Of a DNA stretch of 38,554 nucleotides, positions 16,617 through 26,427 are shown piece by piece (within the stretch, counting starts at the first letter, position 1; the number at the start of each line of letters is the position of its first letter). The position numbers and the translations under genes are program-made. This DNA is from Rhizobiaceae bacterium. GTDB taxonomy: Bacteria; Pseudomonadota; Alphaproteobacteria; Rhizobiales; Rhizobiaceae. The stretch spans positions 1 to 38,554 of the forward strand of contig JAHDEP010000002.1 of the NCBI GenBank assembly GCA_020628775.1. The letters run 5' to 3'. The notes under the pieces are model-generated. The model did not search any database, was not told the origin of the DNA, and saw nothing but the letters and a program-made list of their open reading frames with translations.

Positions 16617-18575
16617 ATGGCAGACGCCATTACTCTCTCATTCCCTGATGGTTCTGAACGCAGTTACGACGCTGGTACAACCGGCCGTGACGTTGCAGAA
16701 TCAATTTCTAAATCATTATCTAAAAAGTCAGTTGCGATCGCTATTGATGGCGAATTGCAGGATTTGACCGATCCGATCACATCTGGTGCAATCGAGATCA
16801 TTACACGTACCGACGATCGCGCGCTGGAGTTAATTCGCCATGATGCTGCGCACGTGATGGCTGAAGCTGTGCAGGATTTGTATCCGGGCACGCAGGTCAC
16901 CATTGGTCCGGTTATTGAAAACGGTTTCTTCTACGACTTTGCCAAAGATACCCCGTTCACCCCGGAAGATTTGCCAAAGATCGAAAAAAGAATGCGCGAA
17001 ATTATCGGGCGCAACGACAAATTCACCAAAGAAATTTGGACACGTGAAGAAGCAAAGCGCGTGTTTAAAGAAAAAGGTGAAGATTATAAAATCGAGTTGA
17101 TCGATGCGATCCCCGGTGATGAAGATCTTAAGATCTATTATCAGGGCGACTGGTTTGATCTGTGTCGTGGTCCGCATATGGCATCCACAGGCCAAATCGG
17201 CAATGCATTTAAATTGATGAAGGTTGCCGGTGCTTATTGGCGTGGTGATTCTGACAATGAAATGCTGACCCGTATTTATGGCACAGCATGGGCTGACCAA
17301 AAGCAGCTTGATGCGCATCTTCATATGATTGAAGAAGCTGAAAAGCGTGATCACCGCAAGTTGGGTCGCGAGATGGACTTGTTCCACTTCCAGGAAGAAG
17401 GTCCGGGCGTTGTGTTTTGGCATGCTAAAGGCTGGCGAATGTTCCAGACTTTGGTCAATTACATGCGTCGCCGTCTTGATGAACATGGCTATGATGAAGT
17501 GAATGCGCCGCAAATCTTGGATAAGGCTTTGTGGGAAACTTCAGGTCACTGGGGTTGGTATCGCGAGAATATGTTTGCAACTCAAACTGAAGATGATCGG
17601 GTCTTTGCTATTAAGCCGATGAACTGCCCGGGGCACGTTCAAATCTTTAAGCATGGTCTTAAATCTTATCGTGAACTTCCGATTAAGATGGCTGAATTTG
17701 GTAACGTCCATCGTTACGAGCCTTCTGGTGCGCTTCATGGATTAATGCGTGTTCGCGGATTTACCCAGGATGATGCGCATGTATTCTGTACTGAAGAGCA
17801 GATGACCTCTGAATGTTTGCGTATCAATGATCTTATCTTGTCGACTTATGCAGATTTCGGATTTGAAGAGATAACTGTGAAACTATCAACCCGCCCTGAA
17901 AAGCGTGTAGGTAGCGATGAAAGCTGGGATCGTGCCGAAGAGGTCATGACGAAGGTTCTAAAAACCATCGAAGAGAACTCAGAAGGCAAGATTAAAACCG
18001 GAATACTTGAAGGTGAGGGCGCGTTTTACGGTCCTAAGTTTGAGTATACTTTGCGTGATGCTATTGGTCGTGAGTGGCAGTGTGGCACAACACAAGTTGA
18101 TTTCAACTTGCCAGAGCGTTTTGGCGCATTCTACATCGATAGCGATTCTGAAAAGCGCCAACCAGTGATGATCCACCGTGCGATTTGCGGATCTATGGAG
18201 CGTTTCTTGGGAATTCTTATTGAGAGTTTCGCAGGTCATATGCCGCTATGGTTTGCGCCTTTGCAGGTTGTTGTTGCGACCATTACATCTGAAGCTGAGG
18301 AATATGCTTTGGAAGTTGCAAAGGAGCTAAAGGCAGCTGGATTGCAGGTTGATACAGATTTCAGAAATGAAAAAATCAACTACAAGGTTCGCGAACACTC
18401 AGTCACAAAAGTGCCTGTGATTATCGTTTGTGGTCGTCGGGAAGCTGAAGAGCGAACTGTAAATATCCGCCGCTTGGGTAGCCGTGATCAGACACCGATG
18501 TCGCTTGATGAAGCTGTTTCATCTCTAAAGCTTGAGGCAACACCACCTGATTTGCTTAGAAAAATGGCTGACTAA
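16617..18575 (+). CDS. thrS: Threonine-tRNA ligase
   Basis: Threonyl-tRNA synthetase, class II, 652 residues. In order: TGS domain (1-62), the editing domain (about 63-225, with the HxxxH zinc-type motif HDAAHVMAE) that clears Ser-tRNA-Thr, the catalytic core with MNCPGH (zinc cysteine), motif 2 around [20 protein letters not shown] and motif 3 around [18 protein letters not shown], and the C-terminal anticodon-binding domain (about 545-645). All parts are present. The ATG has AGGAG eight bases upstream. It follows a leader with a tRNA-like hairpin and ends in a strong terminator. Confidence 0.98.
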   Translation: MADAITLSFPDGSERSYDAGTTGRDVAESISKSLSKKSVAIAIDGELQDLTDPITSGAIEIITRTDDRALELIRHDAAHVMAEAVQDLYPGTQVTIGPVIENGFFYDFAKDTPFTPEDLPKIEKRMREIIGRNDKFTKEIWTREEAKRVFKEKGEDYKIELIDAIPGDEDLKIYYQGDWFDLCRGPHMASTGQIGNAFKLMKVAGAYWRGDSDNEMLTRIYGTAWADQKQLDAHLHMIEEAEKRDHRKLGREMDLFHFQEEGPGVVFWHAKGWRMFQTLVNYMRRRLDEHGYDEVNAPQILDKALWETSGHWGWYRENMFATQTEDDRVFAIKPMNCPGHVQIFKHGLKSYRELPIKMAEFGNVHRYEPSGALHGLMRVRGFTQDDAHVFCTEEQMTSECLRINDLILSTYADFGFEEITVKLSTRPEKRVGSDESWDRAEEVMTKVLKTIEENSEGKIKTGILEGEGAFYGPKFEYTLRDAIGREWQCGTTQVDFNLPERFGAFYIDSDSEKRQPVMIHRAICGSMERFLGILIESFAGHMPLWFAPLQVVVATITSEAEEYALEVAKELKAAGLQVDTDFRNEKINYKVREHSVTKVPVIIVCGRREAEERTVNIRRLGSRDQTPMSLDEAVSSLKLEATPPDLLRKMAD

Positions 18576-18599
18576 ATAAATCATAGCTTACTAAATAAG

Positions 18600-18634
18600 A
18601 TCCCGCTTGAATGAATGTTCCAGCGGGATTTTTT
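18600..18634 (+). terminator. Rho-independent terminator after thrS
   Basis: ATCCCGCT (18600-18607) pairs with AGCGGGAT (18622-18629) around a 14-base loop and is followed by a T-run to 18634. It starts 24 bases after the thrS stop. Confidence 0.92.
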
Positions 18635-18648
18635 AATTGTGGGATACT

Positions 18649-19590
18649 TTAATTAGAAAGAAGAACTTCAACGTCTGAATTTCTACCCGGTGAAACATGG
18701 AAATCTAGCGGGTATTCAGCGTTCTGATGCAGCGCGATTACGGTATAATCGCCTTCTGATAATACCAGTCTTGGGAATGCGCCGACCATCTCACCGATAA
18801 TGTCGCCTGAAGATGAGTAAACCGACCATGCCGTATCCGCGATACCTTCACCGCCAACTTTTGAGACGAGCTTGAACGTCACTTCAGCGGCGCGGTGGTT
18901 CATCACAACTTCGGTTAATTTGCCTTTTTCAACGCGCACATCTGCGCGGGTAACGGCGTTCACATCGCCGTATTTGGAGACAACATGATATGTGCCCTCA
19001 TTAAGGCGAACAATTAAATTGGGTTTGACAAATTCCAAAATCAGCTGACGATCTGTGTCTGCAACGGCATCTTGTTCACCGCTATAAATCGAAAAGTTCA
19101 ATAGGCTAGGGGAGAGGCGTGTATTATTGCCTGACGCTGCTTTTAATACGATCCCGCCGGCATCGAGAATAAATTTCTGTGGTGGAATTTCTGCATCCGG
19201 CGTAACGGAGAGTTTTTTTGTCACACTCGCTCTGCCGAAAGCAACATGGACGAAATAATCACCCGGTTCAAAATCCATTGATGTTGATCCACCTTCCGCA
19301 GCAGCGATTAGTCTTAGCTTACCTTCTTCATCCGGGGTTGGGTCAAATACGCGCCAAATCAACCCTGTTTGAATGGGTGCGCCTTCATCTTGCAGCACAG
19401 CTTCAAGAACAACTGATAGTGCAGTTGCCGAGTTTTGCGCCGGATTGGCTGTAGGGCTGAAATCTTCAAGGCCGGGTAATTGAATATTTGGTTGCGGTTC
19501 GACAGTAAATGAGTTTTGCGCATTCACATGTGTGCTGAGCAAAACAATTGATAATCCTATCCAGAACAAGGCTTTAAGTTTAAAAATCAT
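18649..19590 (-). CDS. Secreted protein with repeated beta-sandwich-like segments, unknown function
   Basis: 313 residues from the ATG at 19590, which starts a normal signal peptide (MIFKLKALFWIGLSIVLLSTHVNA, cleavage before Q). The longer ORF-track start at 19641 would bury this signal. The mature protein has three segments of about 70-80 residues that share a strand-turn pattern ending in similar motifs: FEPGDYFVHVAFG, LNEGTYHVVSKYG and LSEGDYTVIALH. This resembles carboxypeptidase-regulatory or immunoglobulin-like beta-sandwich repeats and suggests a periplasmic structural or binding protein. I do not recognise a named family. It stands alone between the thrS terminator and a divergent flavin reductase gene. 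Confidence 0.75.
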   Translation of the reverse strand: MIFKLKALFWIGLSIVLLSTHVNAQNSFTVEPQPNIQLPGLEDFSPTANPAQNSATALSVVLEAVLQDEGAPIQTGLIWRVFDPTPDEEGKLRLIAAAEGGSTSMDFEPGDYFVHVAFGRASVTKKLSVTPDAEIPPQKFILDAGGIVLKAASGNNTRLSPSLLNFSIYSGEQDAVADTDRQLILEFVKPNLIVRLNEGTYHVVSKYGDVNAVTRADVRVEKGKLTEVVMNHRAAEVTFKLVSKVGGEGIADTAWSVYSSSGDIIGEMVGAFPRLVLSEGDYTVIALHQNAEYPLDFHVSPGRNSDVEVLLSN

Positions 19591-19739
19591 AACCCACACG
19601 CTTATTGATAACTTATTTGCTCTTTTAACATCAGAATCCAAACTAGGGAAATTATATAATTATCAAATAGTGGCTGGATTTGGGTCGCTTGTATGATTAT
19701 GTCAGTCCCAAGTGAATTGGCAAAATTGGAATATCTGAC

Positions 19740-20342
19740 TTGTTTTATAATACGAATGAAAATCAACATGGGCTTGCCCACGATCCATTTAAGGCAATTG
19801 TATCCCCAAGACCCATTGGTTGGATTGGAAGTAAAGGTTCAGATGGGAGCTTAAATCTGTCGCCTTATTCATTCTTTAATGCCATTGCCGATAGCCCAAA
19901 ATTGGTGGTCTTTGCCTCAGGTGGGCGGAAAGATAGCGTACGAAATTGCGAAGAAACTGGCGAATTTAGCGTTAATATGGTTGGGCATGCACAAATTGAT
20001 GCAATGAACCAAAGTTCTGCAGCTTATGAATATGGGGTCAATGAGTTTGAAAAATCCGATCTAACAGCTGGCCAGTGCGAGTTGATCGATGCGCCACGCG
20101 TTATCGGAGCTTACGCTGTTTTAGAATGCAAAGTCACAGATATTACCAAGCCGAAGATTATTGGCGGTGAACATCCTGCCGCGCTTTTGGTGACAGGGCA
20201 GGTTGTGGGTATTCATATTAATGAAGATGTTATCACAAATGGCAGATTGGACAGTCGTAAAACTCAAACGGTTTCTCGCCTTGGCTATATGGATTATGCC
20301 GTCGTCAACGACACTTTTGAATTAATGCGGCCGAAGGTCTAA
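19740..20342 (+). CDS. Flavin reductase-like, FMN-binding split-barrel protein
   Basis: 200 residues of the flavin-reductase-like family (FMN-binding split barrel). The N-terminus HGLAHDPFKAIVSPRPIGWI is the hallmark of this group, followed by LSPYSFFNAIADSPKLVVF and, later, LVTGQVVGIHI. Members bind FMN and reduce flavins or act as oxidoreductases with unknown substrates. The start is a TTG: no ATG lies near, and the family N-terminus begins exactly here (MFYNTNENQHGL). It is followed by a 146-base gap holding the palindrome ATTGGCGCCAAT and then the DUF2336 gene. Confidence 0.87.
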   Translation: MFYNTNENQHGLAHDPFKAIVSPRPIGWIGSKGSDGSLNLSPYSFFNAIADSPKLVVFASGGRKDSVRNCEETGEFSVNMVGHAQIDAMNQSSAAYEYGVNEFEKSDLTAGQCELIDAPRVIGAYAVLECKVTDITKPKIIGGEHPAALLVTGQVVGIHINEDVITNGRLDSRKTQTVSRLGYMDYAVVNDTFELMRPKV

Positions 20343-20362
20343 TTCATAAAATTACTTTGATG

Positions 20363-20374
20363 ATTGGCGCCAAT
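20363..20374. promoter_or_regulatory. Perfect 12-bp palindrome upstream of the DUF2336 gene
   Basis: ATTGGCGCCAAT, 114 bases before the DUF2336 start. It could be an operator for a dimeric regulator; no protein can be named. Confidence 0.25.
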
Positions 20375-20488
20375 GATTATTGATGACGTTTATCGGCGAA
20401 GATTAATAAACATGATGAACGGATCGTAAACCTTTTGGCGATAAGCTCTTACCAACTTGGAATTATCGGGTTGGATTGAGTCGCAATA

Positions 20489-21700
20489 ATGATCATAAAA
20501 GAATTCTTACAGTGGACAGTAAATTCTGATACGAAATCCCGCGTTATGGCGGTTAGAGCGCTGTGTGAAGCGTATATTTCGGGGCATTTTACGTCAGAAG
20601 AAATGAAAGCTGCAGAAGGTTCTATGGCGCTTTTGCTGGAAGACTTGTCTCCTGCTGTTCGTAAAGAAATGGCGACGGTTTTGGCCCAATCCGTTAACGT
20701 TCCAACTATGATTATCAACGCTTTGGCGCAAGATCAGATCGAAGTAAGCGCACCAATATTGGCGTTTTCACCTCTTCTAAGCGACAATAGTTTGGTTGAT
20801 CTTATCGCCACGGGTGGTTTTTCTCAGCAGTTTATTATCGCAAAACGAGATTATCTAAGCGCATCGGTGTGCGCAGCGCTGGTTGAAGTTGGCGATAAAG
20901 AAGCGGTGCTTGCATTGCTTGATAATCCAAACGCACATATCGCAAGATTATCGATCTCTCGCCTTGCTGAGCGTTTTGGTTATTACGGTCCGATCCGTAG
21001 CCAATTGCTTGAGCGCTGTGACCTGCCATCTGATACTCGTCATAAATTGGTTGAAGAACTGAGCAACACATTTGCCAACAGCCCACTTGTTGGCGCTTTG
21101 ATGGGCAAAGACAGATTGGTCAATGTAACCAAGGATGCATGTTTTCATGCAACGATCTCGCTTGCTGAGACAACGCAAGGCGATGATATGTTGGCTCTTG
21201 TCGAACATCTTCGTATTTCAGGTAAATTAACTCCGGCGTTTTTAATGCATGTTTTGACAATTGGAAACGTGGATTTCTTTGCGACAATCATTGAAAAACT
21301 GTCTGGCAAATCTATCTCACGCATTCGCGCCATTTTGGCAGATGGGCACAGCTCAGTGGTAAACGCGCTATATGTTTCAGCTGGCTTGGATGGTGAAATC
21401 TGTCCGGCCTTTGTGAGTGCAACATTGCTTTGGCGTAAAGCTTCTTCAAGCAATCATCATATGACTGGTGATCAAATCACTGAGTATTTGATGGAAGAAT
21501 ATTATGATGAACTGCATAAGGACAGTGCAATTGCTGAGCTGTTGATGATGCTGGAAAAAATCCAGTTTGCGCAACGCCGTAAAATGGCAAAGCAGTTTGC
21601 TTTGTCACTTACTTCTCAAGTGTCCGAAGTCGCACATGTACCTCAAGCTCTACCGGCACCAGAGGTTACTCAAGATCCTCATGAATCAGAAGCTGCATAA
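20489..21700 (+). CDS. DUF2336 domain protein (HEAT-like helical repeats)
   Basis: 403 residues, almost wholly helical, with the DUF2336 architecture: successive helical pairs such as SPAVRKEMATVLAQS, NPNAHIARLSISRLAERFG and LPSDTRHKLVEEL, similar to HEAT repeats. The family is nearly restricted to alphaproteobacteria and is often linked to chemotaxis, motility or stress functions, without a known activity. No signal peptide or membrane segment, so cytoplasmic; the C-terminal 25 residues are a Pro/Glu-rich tail. It ends six bases from the convergent parE stop. Confidence 0.85.
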   Translation: MIIKEFLQWTVNSDTKSRVMAVRALCEAYISGHFTSEEMKAAEGSMALLLEDLSPAVRKEMATVLAQSVNVPTMIINALAQDQIEVSAPILAFSPLLSDNSLVDLIATGGFSQQFIIAKRDYLSASVCAALVEVGDKEAVLALLDNPNAHIARLSISRLAERFGYYGPIRSQLLERCDLPSDTRHKLVEELSNTFANSPLVGALMGKDRLVNVTKDACFHATISLAETTQGDDMLALVEHLRISGKLTPAFLMHVLTIGNVDFFATIIEKLSGKSISRIRAILADGHSSVVNALYVSAGLDGEICPAFVSATLLWRKASSSNHHMTGDQITEYLMEEYYDELHKDSAIAELLMMLEKIQFAQRRKMAKQFALSLTSQVSEVAHVPQALPAPEVTQDPHESEAA

Positions 21701-21706
21701 AGCGAT

Positions 21707-23863
21707 TTAGATATCCAAATTATCGACGAATTCGGCATTGTCCTGAATGAATCTGAAGCGGGCTTCAGGTTTTGTACCCATCAGGTCATCGACTGCCTTA
21801 TTGGTGTTCTCAATAACGATGTCGTCAATCTCGATCTTTAAAAGCGTACGTTTTCCAGGCAGCATGGTTGTTTCTTTAAGCTGCGCTGGTAGCATTTCAC
21901 CCAAGCCTTTAAAGCGCCCGATCTCAACTTTACCGCGGCCTTTAAATTCTGTTTCCAATAATTCCGCTCTATGCGCATCATCGCGGGCATAAAGCGTTTT
22001 CCCACCCTGCGATATTCGGTAAAGCGGCGGAACAGCTAGAAATAGATGCCCCTCGCGAACGAGGTTTGGCATTTCCTGATAGAAGAATGTGATGAGCAAT
22101 GAAGCAATATGCGCGCCATCAACGTCAGCATCGGTCATGATAATGATGCGTTCATAACGAAGATCATTTTCATGATATTTGCTGCGTGTTCCGCATCCCA
22201 ATGCTTGGATAAGATCGGCCAATTGTTGGTTTGCAGTAATTTTTTCCCGACCAGCGCTAGCAACGTTCAAAATTTTACCACGTAGCGGCAAAATAGCCTG
22301 GTTTTTACGATTTCGAGCTTGTTTAGCTGATCCACCCGCTGAATCACCCTCCACGATGAAGAGTTCAGCGCCTTCAGCAGTATTTTGGCTACAATCTGCC
22401 AATTTTCCCGGCAGACGAAGCTTTCTAACTGCTGATTTGCGGTTTACTTCTTTTTCTTTACGGCGGCGCAAACGTTCTTCTGAGCGTTCAACCACCCATT
22501 CAAGTAGCTTTGCTGCTTCTTGAGGTGAATCTGCGAGGAAGTGATCAAATGCATCACGCAAACCATTTTCTACAATGCGCTGCGCTTCCACTGTTGCCAG
22601 CTTATCTTTGGTCTGGCCAACAAATTCCGGCTCGCGAATGTAAACGGAAAGCATGCCGATCGCTGAAATCATCACATCATCGGTGGTAATTTGCGCGGCT
22701 TTTTTGTTGCCTGTGAGCTCGCCATAGGCTTTTAAGCCGCGGGTGAGGGCAATACGAAATCCAGCTTCATGTGTACCGCCATTGCGCGTTGGAATGGTGT
22801 TACAATATGAATCAACGGAACTGTCACCGGCGTGCCAGGCAACGGCCCATTCCATGGAGCCATGACCACCTGTTCGCTCACTTTTGCCTGAGAAAATATC
22901 GCGGCAAACACGATGGTTTTTACCCAATGTGTGCTCAAGATAGTCTTTTAGACCGCCAGGATAGTGGAATTTATCTTTTTCAGGGACAGGTCCTCCTTCT
23001 TTTAACAATGAAGGTGCACATATCCATCTAACTTCAACACCGCCAAACAGATACGCTTTTGATTGCGCCATCTTATAAAGACGTGCTGGGTCGAATTTAA
23101 CTTCGCTGCCAAAAATTTGTTCGTCAGCGTGAAAACACACTTTCGTGCCACGACGGTTATGCACTTCGCCCAATTCTTCAATGCCGCCCTGCGGTAAACC
23201 GCGAGAGAAGCGTTGGCGATAAAGACGTTTATCACGCGCAACTTCAACATACATATCGTCAGATAATGCATTCACAACGGATATACCCACACCGTGAAGA
23301 CCACCGGATGTTTCATAAACGGAGCTGTTAAACTTACCGCCGGCATGCAGCTTGGTTAGCACAACTTCAAGCGTTGAAAGCCCTTCATCAGCATATTGCG
23401 GGTGAATGTCGACGGGGATACCACGACCGTTATCGGTCACTGAAATATATCCGTTTTCATCAAGTTCAACCTCAATAAAGCTGGCATGACCGGCCACAGC
23501 CTCATCCATTGAGTTATCGATAATTTCGGCAAATAGGTGATGAAGCGCGTTTACATCGGTACCACCGATATACATGCCTGGACGCAGGCGCACAGGTTCA
23601 AGACCCTCTAAAACCTCAATCGCATTAGCGCCGTATTCACCATCACCATCCGGCTTTGGTGGCGCTTTTTTAGCAGGTGCAGGTTTTACAGCTGGAGGCG
23701 CAGCAGGGGCAGTTGCCGCAGGTGCTGGTGTCACAGGTGTCGCTTGAGGCGCAGATGCTGGAGCCGCACTTGATACATCTTTTGAAACTTTGTCATTATC
23801 GCTAGATTGTGGTGTTGGAGCCGAGCTGCCAAATCCAGAAAATAGATCGTTTGAATCATCCAT
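21707..23863 (-). CDS. parE: DNA topoisomerase IV subunit B
   Basis: Topoisomerase IV ATPase subunit, which with ParC decatenates daughter chromosomes. GHKL ATPase motifs (EIIDNSMDEAVAGHA, DNGRGIPVD, GGLHGVGISVVNALS), the transducer domain, the TOPRIM domain (EGDSAGGSAKQARNR and DADVDGAHI) and the C-terminal GEMLPAQLKETTM block are all present. ParE rather than GyrB is supported by the short TOPRIM C-terminal part. Before the ATPase domain is a 65-residue linker rich in Ala, Pro and Lys, probably disordered. I use the ATG at 23863 (718 aa); the track start at 23878 is a TTG. It is divergent from the alpha/beta hydrolase gene. Confidence 0.95.
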   Translation of the reverse strand: MDDSNDLFSGFGSSAPTPQSSDNDKVSKDVSSAAPASAPQATPVTPAPAATAPAAPPAVKPAPAKKAPPKPDGDGEYGANAIEVLEGLEPVRLRPGMYIGGTDVNALHHLFAEIIDNSMDEAVAGHASFIEVELDENGYISVTDNGRGIPVDIHPQYADEGLSTLEVVLTKLHAGGKFNSSVYETSGGLHGVGISVVNALSDDMYVEVARDKRLYRQRFSRGLPQGGIEELGEVHNRRGTKVCFHADEQIFGSEVKFDPARLYKMAQSKAYLFGGVEVRWICAPSLLKEGGPVPEKDKFHYPGGLKDYLEHTLGKNHRVCRDIFSGKSERTGGHGSMEWAVAWHAGDSSVDSYCNTIPTRNGGTHEAGFRIALTRGLKAYGELTGNKKAAQITTDDVMISAIGMLSVYIREPEFVGQTKDKLATVEAQRIVENGLRDAFDHFLADSPQEAAKLLEWVVERSEERLRRRKEKEVNRKSAVRKLRLPGKLADCSQNTAEGAELFIVEGDSAGGSAKQARNRKNQAILPLRGKILNVASAGREKITANQQLADLIQALGCGTRSKYHENDLRYERIIIMTDADVDGAHIASLLITFFYQEMPNLVREGHLFLAVPPLYRISQGGKTLYARDDAHRAELLETEFKGRGKVEIGRFKGLGEMLPAQLKETTMLPGKRTLLKIEIDDIVIENTNKAVDDLMGTKPEARFRFIQDNAEFVDNLDI

Positions 23864-23940
23864 AAATTCTTGCCGCAATTAACCTGTTCGAATCACTTAT
23901 TTATCGTCATAATGTAGCGAACTAAGGGAGCCTTGTCCGC

Positions 23941-24852
23941 GTGAACTCATCATTTACAGCTATTTATAGGCATTTTTTCTTGTGTGGAGCGTTATTATGC
24001 GTCCTTATAGGTTCACTATTTGTACCTATTGGTGCGCATGCTCTTGAAATTAAGCCTTTTAAAGACAAGCTCTTTGCATATCCGCAAATTTTAGAATCTC
24101 GCGACAATGGCGATTTCTTGCTGGTGAAATACGATAAGAATGTCGATTTGCATGGTCGTGATGAAATTCCGATCCGTAAGGTAAAGCGTAAATACGTCAA
24201 AACTGGGATGCGTCGGCACACGACTTCACAAGAGTTTGAATTTGAAGGTCGCAATATTGAGATTAGTTTTGTTGCGCGAAAAGGTGCGCCAAAATTCACG
24301 GTGCTGTTTATCCATGGCGCAAAAGGTGATCGTCGTCTTGGGATGAAGGATTATACCTTCGGTGGGAACTTTAACCGCTTGAAAAATATCGCTCTACAGA
24401 ACAATGGTCTTTACATCACTCAAACCGTTAGAGAGTTTTCTAAAGAGGGCGTCGAGGATGCAAGAGCCTTGGTACGCTATCTGCACGATGTGAAGAAGAC
24501 ACCTAATATCTTTATCGTTTGCGCATCTATGGGCGGGCAAATTTGCAATAAGATGGCGCATAATCACAACGATGTTGCTCGGTTAAGCGGTATCGTATTA
24601 CTAGGAGCGATCCCGGATCGTAACCTTTTGAAATCGCACGCAATTACTGTTGGTTTGCCGATTGTGATTGCACATGGAAATGATGATGTCGTCTATCCAT
24701 GGAGTATCCAGAATGAGGTTTACAAGTCAATTAAACGTCGTGAATCTCGCTATCCAATTCAACTCGTTTTATTTGATACAGGACGTCACGGAACGCCAAT
24801 TCGAATGATAGATTGGCGGCAGACATTGAACTGGCTGTTTCGCCGTTCTTAA
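23941..24852 (+). CDS. Secreted alpha/beta-hydrolase-fold protein
   Basis: 303 residues with a signal peptide (hydrophobic 12-32, cleavage near AHA-LEI). The rest has an alpha/beta hydrolase pattern: VLFIHGAKGD (oxyanion-hole HG), a nucleophile elbow CASMGG with Ser196, an acidic loop GNDDVVYP and His283 in GRHGTP. The first glycine of GxSxG is replaced by Cys194, a tolerated variation. The N-terminal 100 residues are basic and beta-like. Substrate unknown. The start is GTG at 23941 with GGGAG ten bases upstream; it gives a complete signal peptide. It precedes the pentose-lipid operon by 140 bases, so cotranscription is possible but not shown. Confidence 0.8.
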   Translation: MNSSFTAIYRHFFLCGALLCVLIGSLFVPIGAHALEIKPFKDKLFAYPQILESRDNGDFLLVKYDKNVDLHGRDEIPIRKVKRKYVKTGMRRHTTSQEFEFEGRNIEISFVARKGAPKFTVLFIHGAKGDRRLGMKDYTFGGNFNRLKNIALQNNGLYITQTVREFSKEGVEDARALVRYLHDVKKTPNIFIVCASMGGQICNKMAHNHNDVARLSGIVLLGAIPDRNLLKSHAITVGLPIVIAHGNDDVVYPWSIQNEVYKSIKRRESRYPIQLVLFDTGRHGTPIRMIDWRQTLNWLFRRS

Positions 24853-24992
24853 AATTTGAATGAATGACTTAATCGCTTTTTAACTACAAAGCGCAAATTC
24901 ACGACTTTTACACCCCGTGTTAGCAATATTTCAGCGGGTCAGAGCTATCCTTTGAGTAACCTTTTGAACGAGTTTAACTTGGGGCTACTGTC

Positions 24993-26426
24993 ATGGATGC
25001 AAAATCCAACATTAAACACACACCATTATGCGTTGATTTGGATGGAAGCCTGATCGCCAGCGACACCCTTTGGGAGGGGTTGGTGGCATTGCTGATGCAA
25101 AAGCCTTTGATGATCTTTCAAGTCATTGGTTGGTTGTTGGCTGGCAAAGCGGTTTTAAAGAAAAACGTTGCTGAGCATACCGATCGCTCTGGTGAAGATT
25201 GGCCGGTGCGCGATGAGGTGGTTGCATATATCAACCAAGCCAAAGCGCAGGGCCGAAAAGTTTATCTCGTCACAGGTGCTGCACAAAAGACTGCGGAAGC
25301 TATTTCAAAACATCTTGGTTTGTTTGATGGTGTTTATCACAGCGATGAGCAGATCAATCTAACCTCGACGCGCAAACGCGATAAACTTGTTCAAGAATTT
25401 GGTGATGGTGGATTTGATTATATCGGCAATAGCGCTGATGATATTGCAGTGTTTAACAGTGCTAGACGCGGTATTGTCGTTGCCCCCGATCGAGCGGCAA
25501 AAACCTGGCTGAAGCAAAATCAATCGGAGGAAATTCCGACAAAACGAACCGGAATTAAAACAGTTCTAAAAGCCATCCGCGTGCACCAATGGCTGAAAAA
25601 CGTGCTCATTGCTGTGCCGCTGTTTTTAAATCATACATTCCTTGATTTTCAATCTGTTTCCGCTGCGATCATTGCATTCTTTTCTTTCAGTTTCTTTGCT
25701 TCGTCGGTTTATATCGTTAATGACCTTTCCGACCTTAAGGCAGATCGTGCGCATCCGAAAAAGTGTAAAAGACCGCTCGCAAGTGGTGCGATCTCCATTC
25801 CAACTGCTGCCATTTTGTGGGTCGCATTATTCTCAGCGTCAGTGGTGTTAGCATCCTTGTTGCCGATTGAATTTTTATACGTGATGGTGGTCTATGCGAT
25901 CATTACAACGGCATATACTTTCGTTTTAAAACGAAAACTATTGGTTGATGTATTCACGCTCGCAAGCCTTTACACCATTCGTATCATCGCAGGTGCATTT
26001 GCGACACATAGCGGATTGTCATTCTGGCTATTGGCATTTTCTATTTTCTTCTTCTTATCTTTGGCATTGGTCAAACGTTATGTCGAACTTTCAGAAGGTG
26101 AGAAAGAAGACGACAGCAAGCTTTTAGGGCGCGGATATTACGGCATGGATACATCAATGCTGGCGCAAGGCGGTGTTTCATCAGCATTTACATCTGCAAT
26201 GGTTTTGGCGCTTTATATCAACAGCCCAGAGTTTAGTGAGATGTATGATAATCCGTGGGTGTTATGGCCTCTGGTTCCGCTGATTTTATATATGCTTTTG
26301 CGTATCTGGATTTTGGCAGGACGTGGACTTGTTCATGAAGATCCTGTTGTCTTTATTATGCGTGACTGGCGAAGCCAACTCACAATGGTTACAGGTGGCC
26401 TGCTGATCTTTGGAGCGATGATTTAA
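24993..26426 (+). CDS. HAD phosphatase-UbiA prenyltransferase fusion (DPPR synthase-like)
   Basis: 477 residues in two parts. Residues 1-180 form a HAD-like domain with motif I CVDLDGSLI (Asp15, Asp17), a lysine-containing loop and GNSADDIAVF near 145-154. Residues 190-477 are a UbiA-type integral membrane prenyltransferase: RVHQWLKN, the NDLSD metal motif (243-247) and KRPLASG, with about eight helices. The closest characterised type is the decaprenyl-phosphate phosphoribosyltransferase that puts ribose 5-phosphate from PRPP on a polyprenyl phosphate. I infer that the HAD part may remove the 5-phosphate, a step done by a separate protein in mycobacteria. First gene of the operon, one base from the oxidase gene. 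Confidence 0.88.
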   Translation: MDAKSNIKHTPLCVDLDGSLIASDTLWEGLVALLMQKPLMIFQVIGWLLAGKAVLKKNVAEHTDRSGEDWPVRDEVVAYINQAKAQGRKVYLVTGAAQKTAEAISKHLGLFDGVYHSDEQINLTSTRKRDKLVQEFGDGGFDYIGNSADDIAVFNSARRGIVVAPDRAAKTWLKQNQSEEIPTKRTGIKTVLKAIRVHQWLKNVLIAVPLFLNHTFLDFQSVSAAIIAFFSFSFFASSVYIVNDLSDLKADRAHPKKCKRPLASGAISIPTAAILWVALFSASVVLASLLPIEFLYVMVVYAIITTAYTFVLKRKLLVDVFTLASLYTIRIIAGAFATHSGLSFWLLAFSIFFFLSLALVKRYVELSEGEKEDDSKLLGRGYYGMDTSMLAQGGVSSAFTSAMVLALYINSPEFSEMYDNPWVLWPLVPLILYMLLRIWILAGRGLVHEDPVVFIMRDWRSQLTMVTGGLLIFGAMI

Positions 26427-26427
26427 A

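Noticed and set aside
16830-17513. 227-aa antisense ORF opposite thrS
   Set aside because: Shadow ORF: rich in His, Phe, Cys and Ile as typical for antisense translation; no ribosome-binding site and no recognisable domain.
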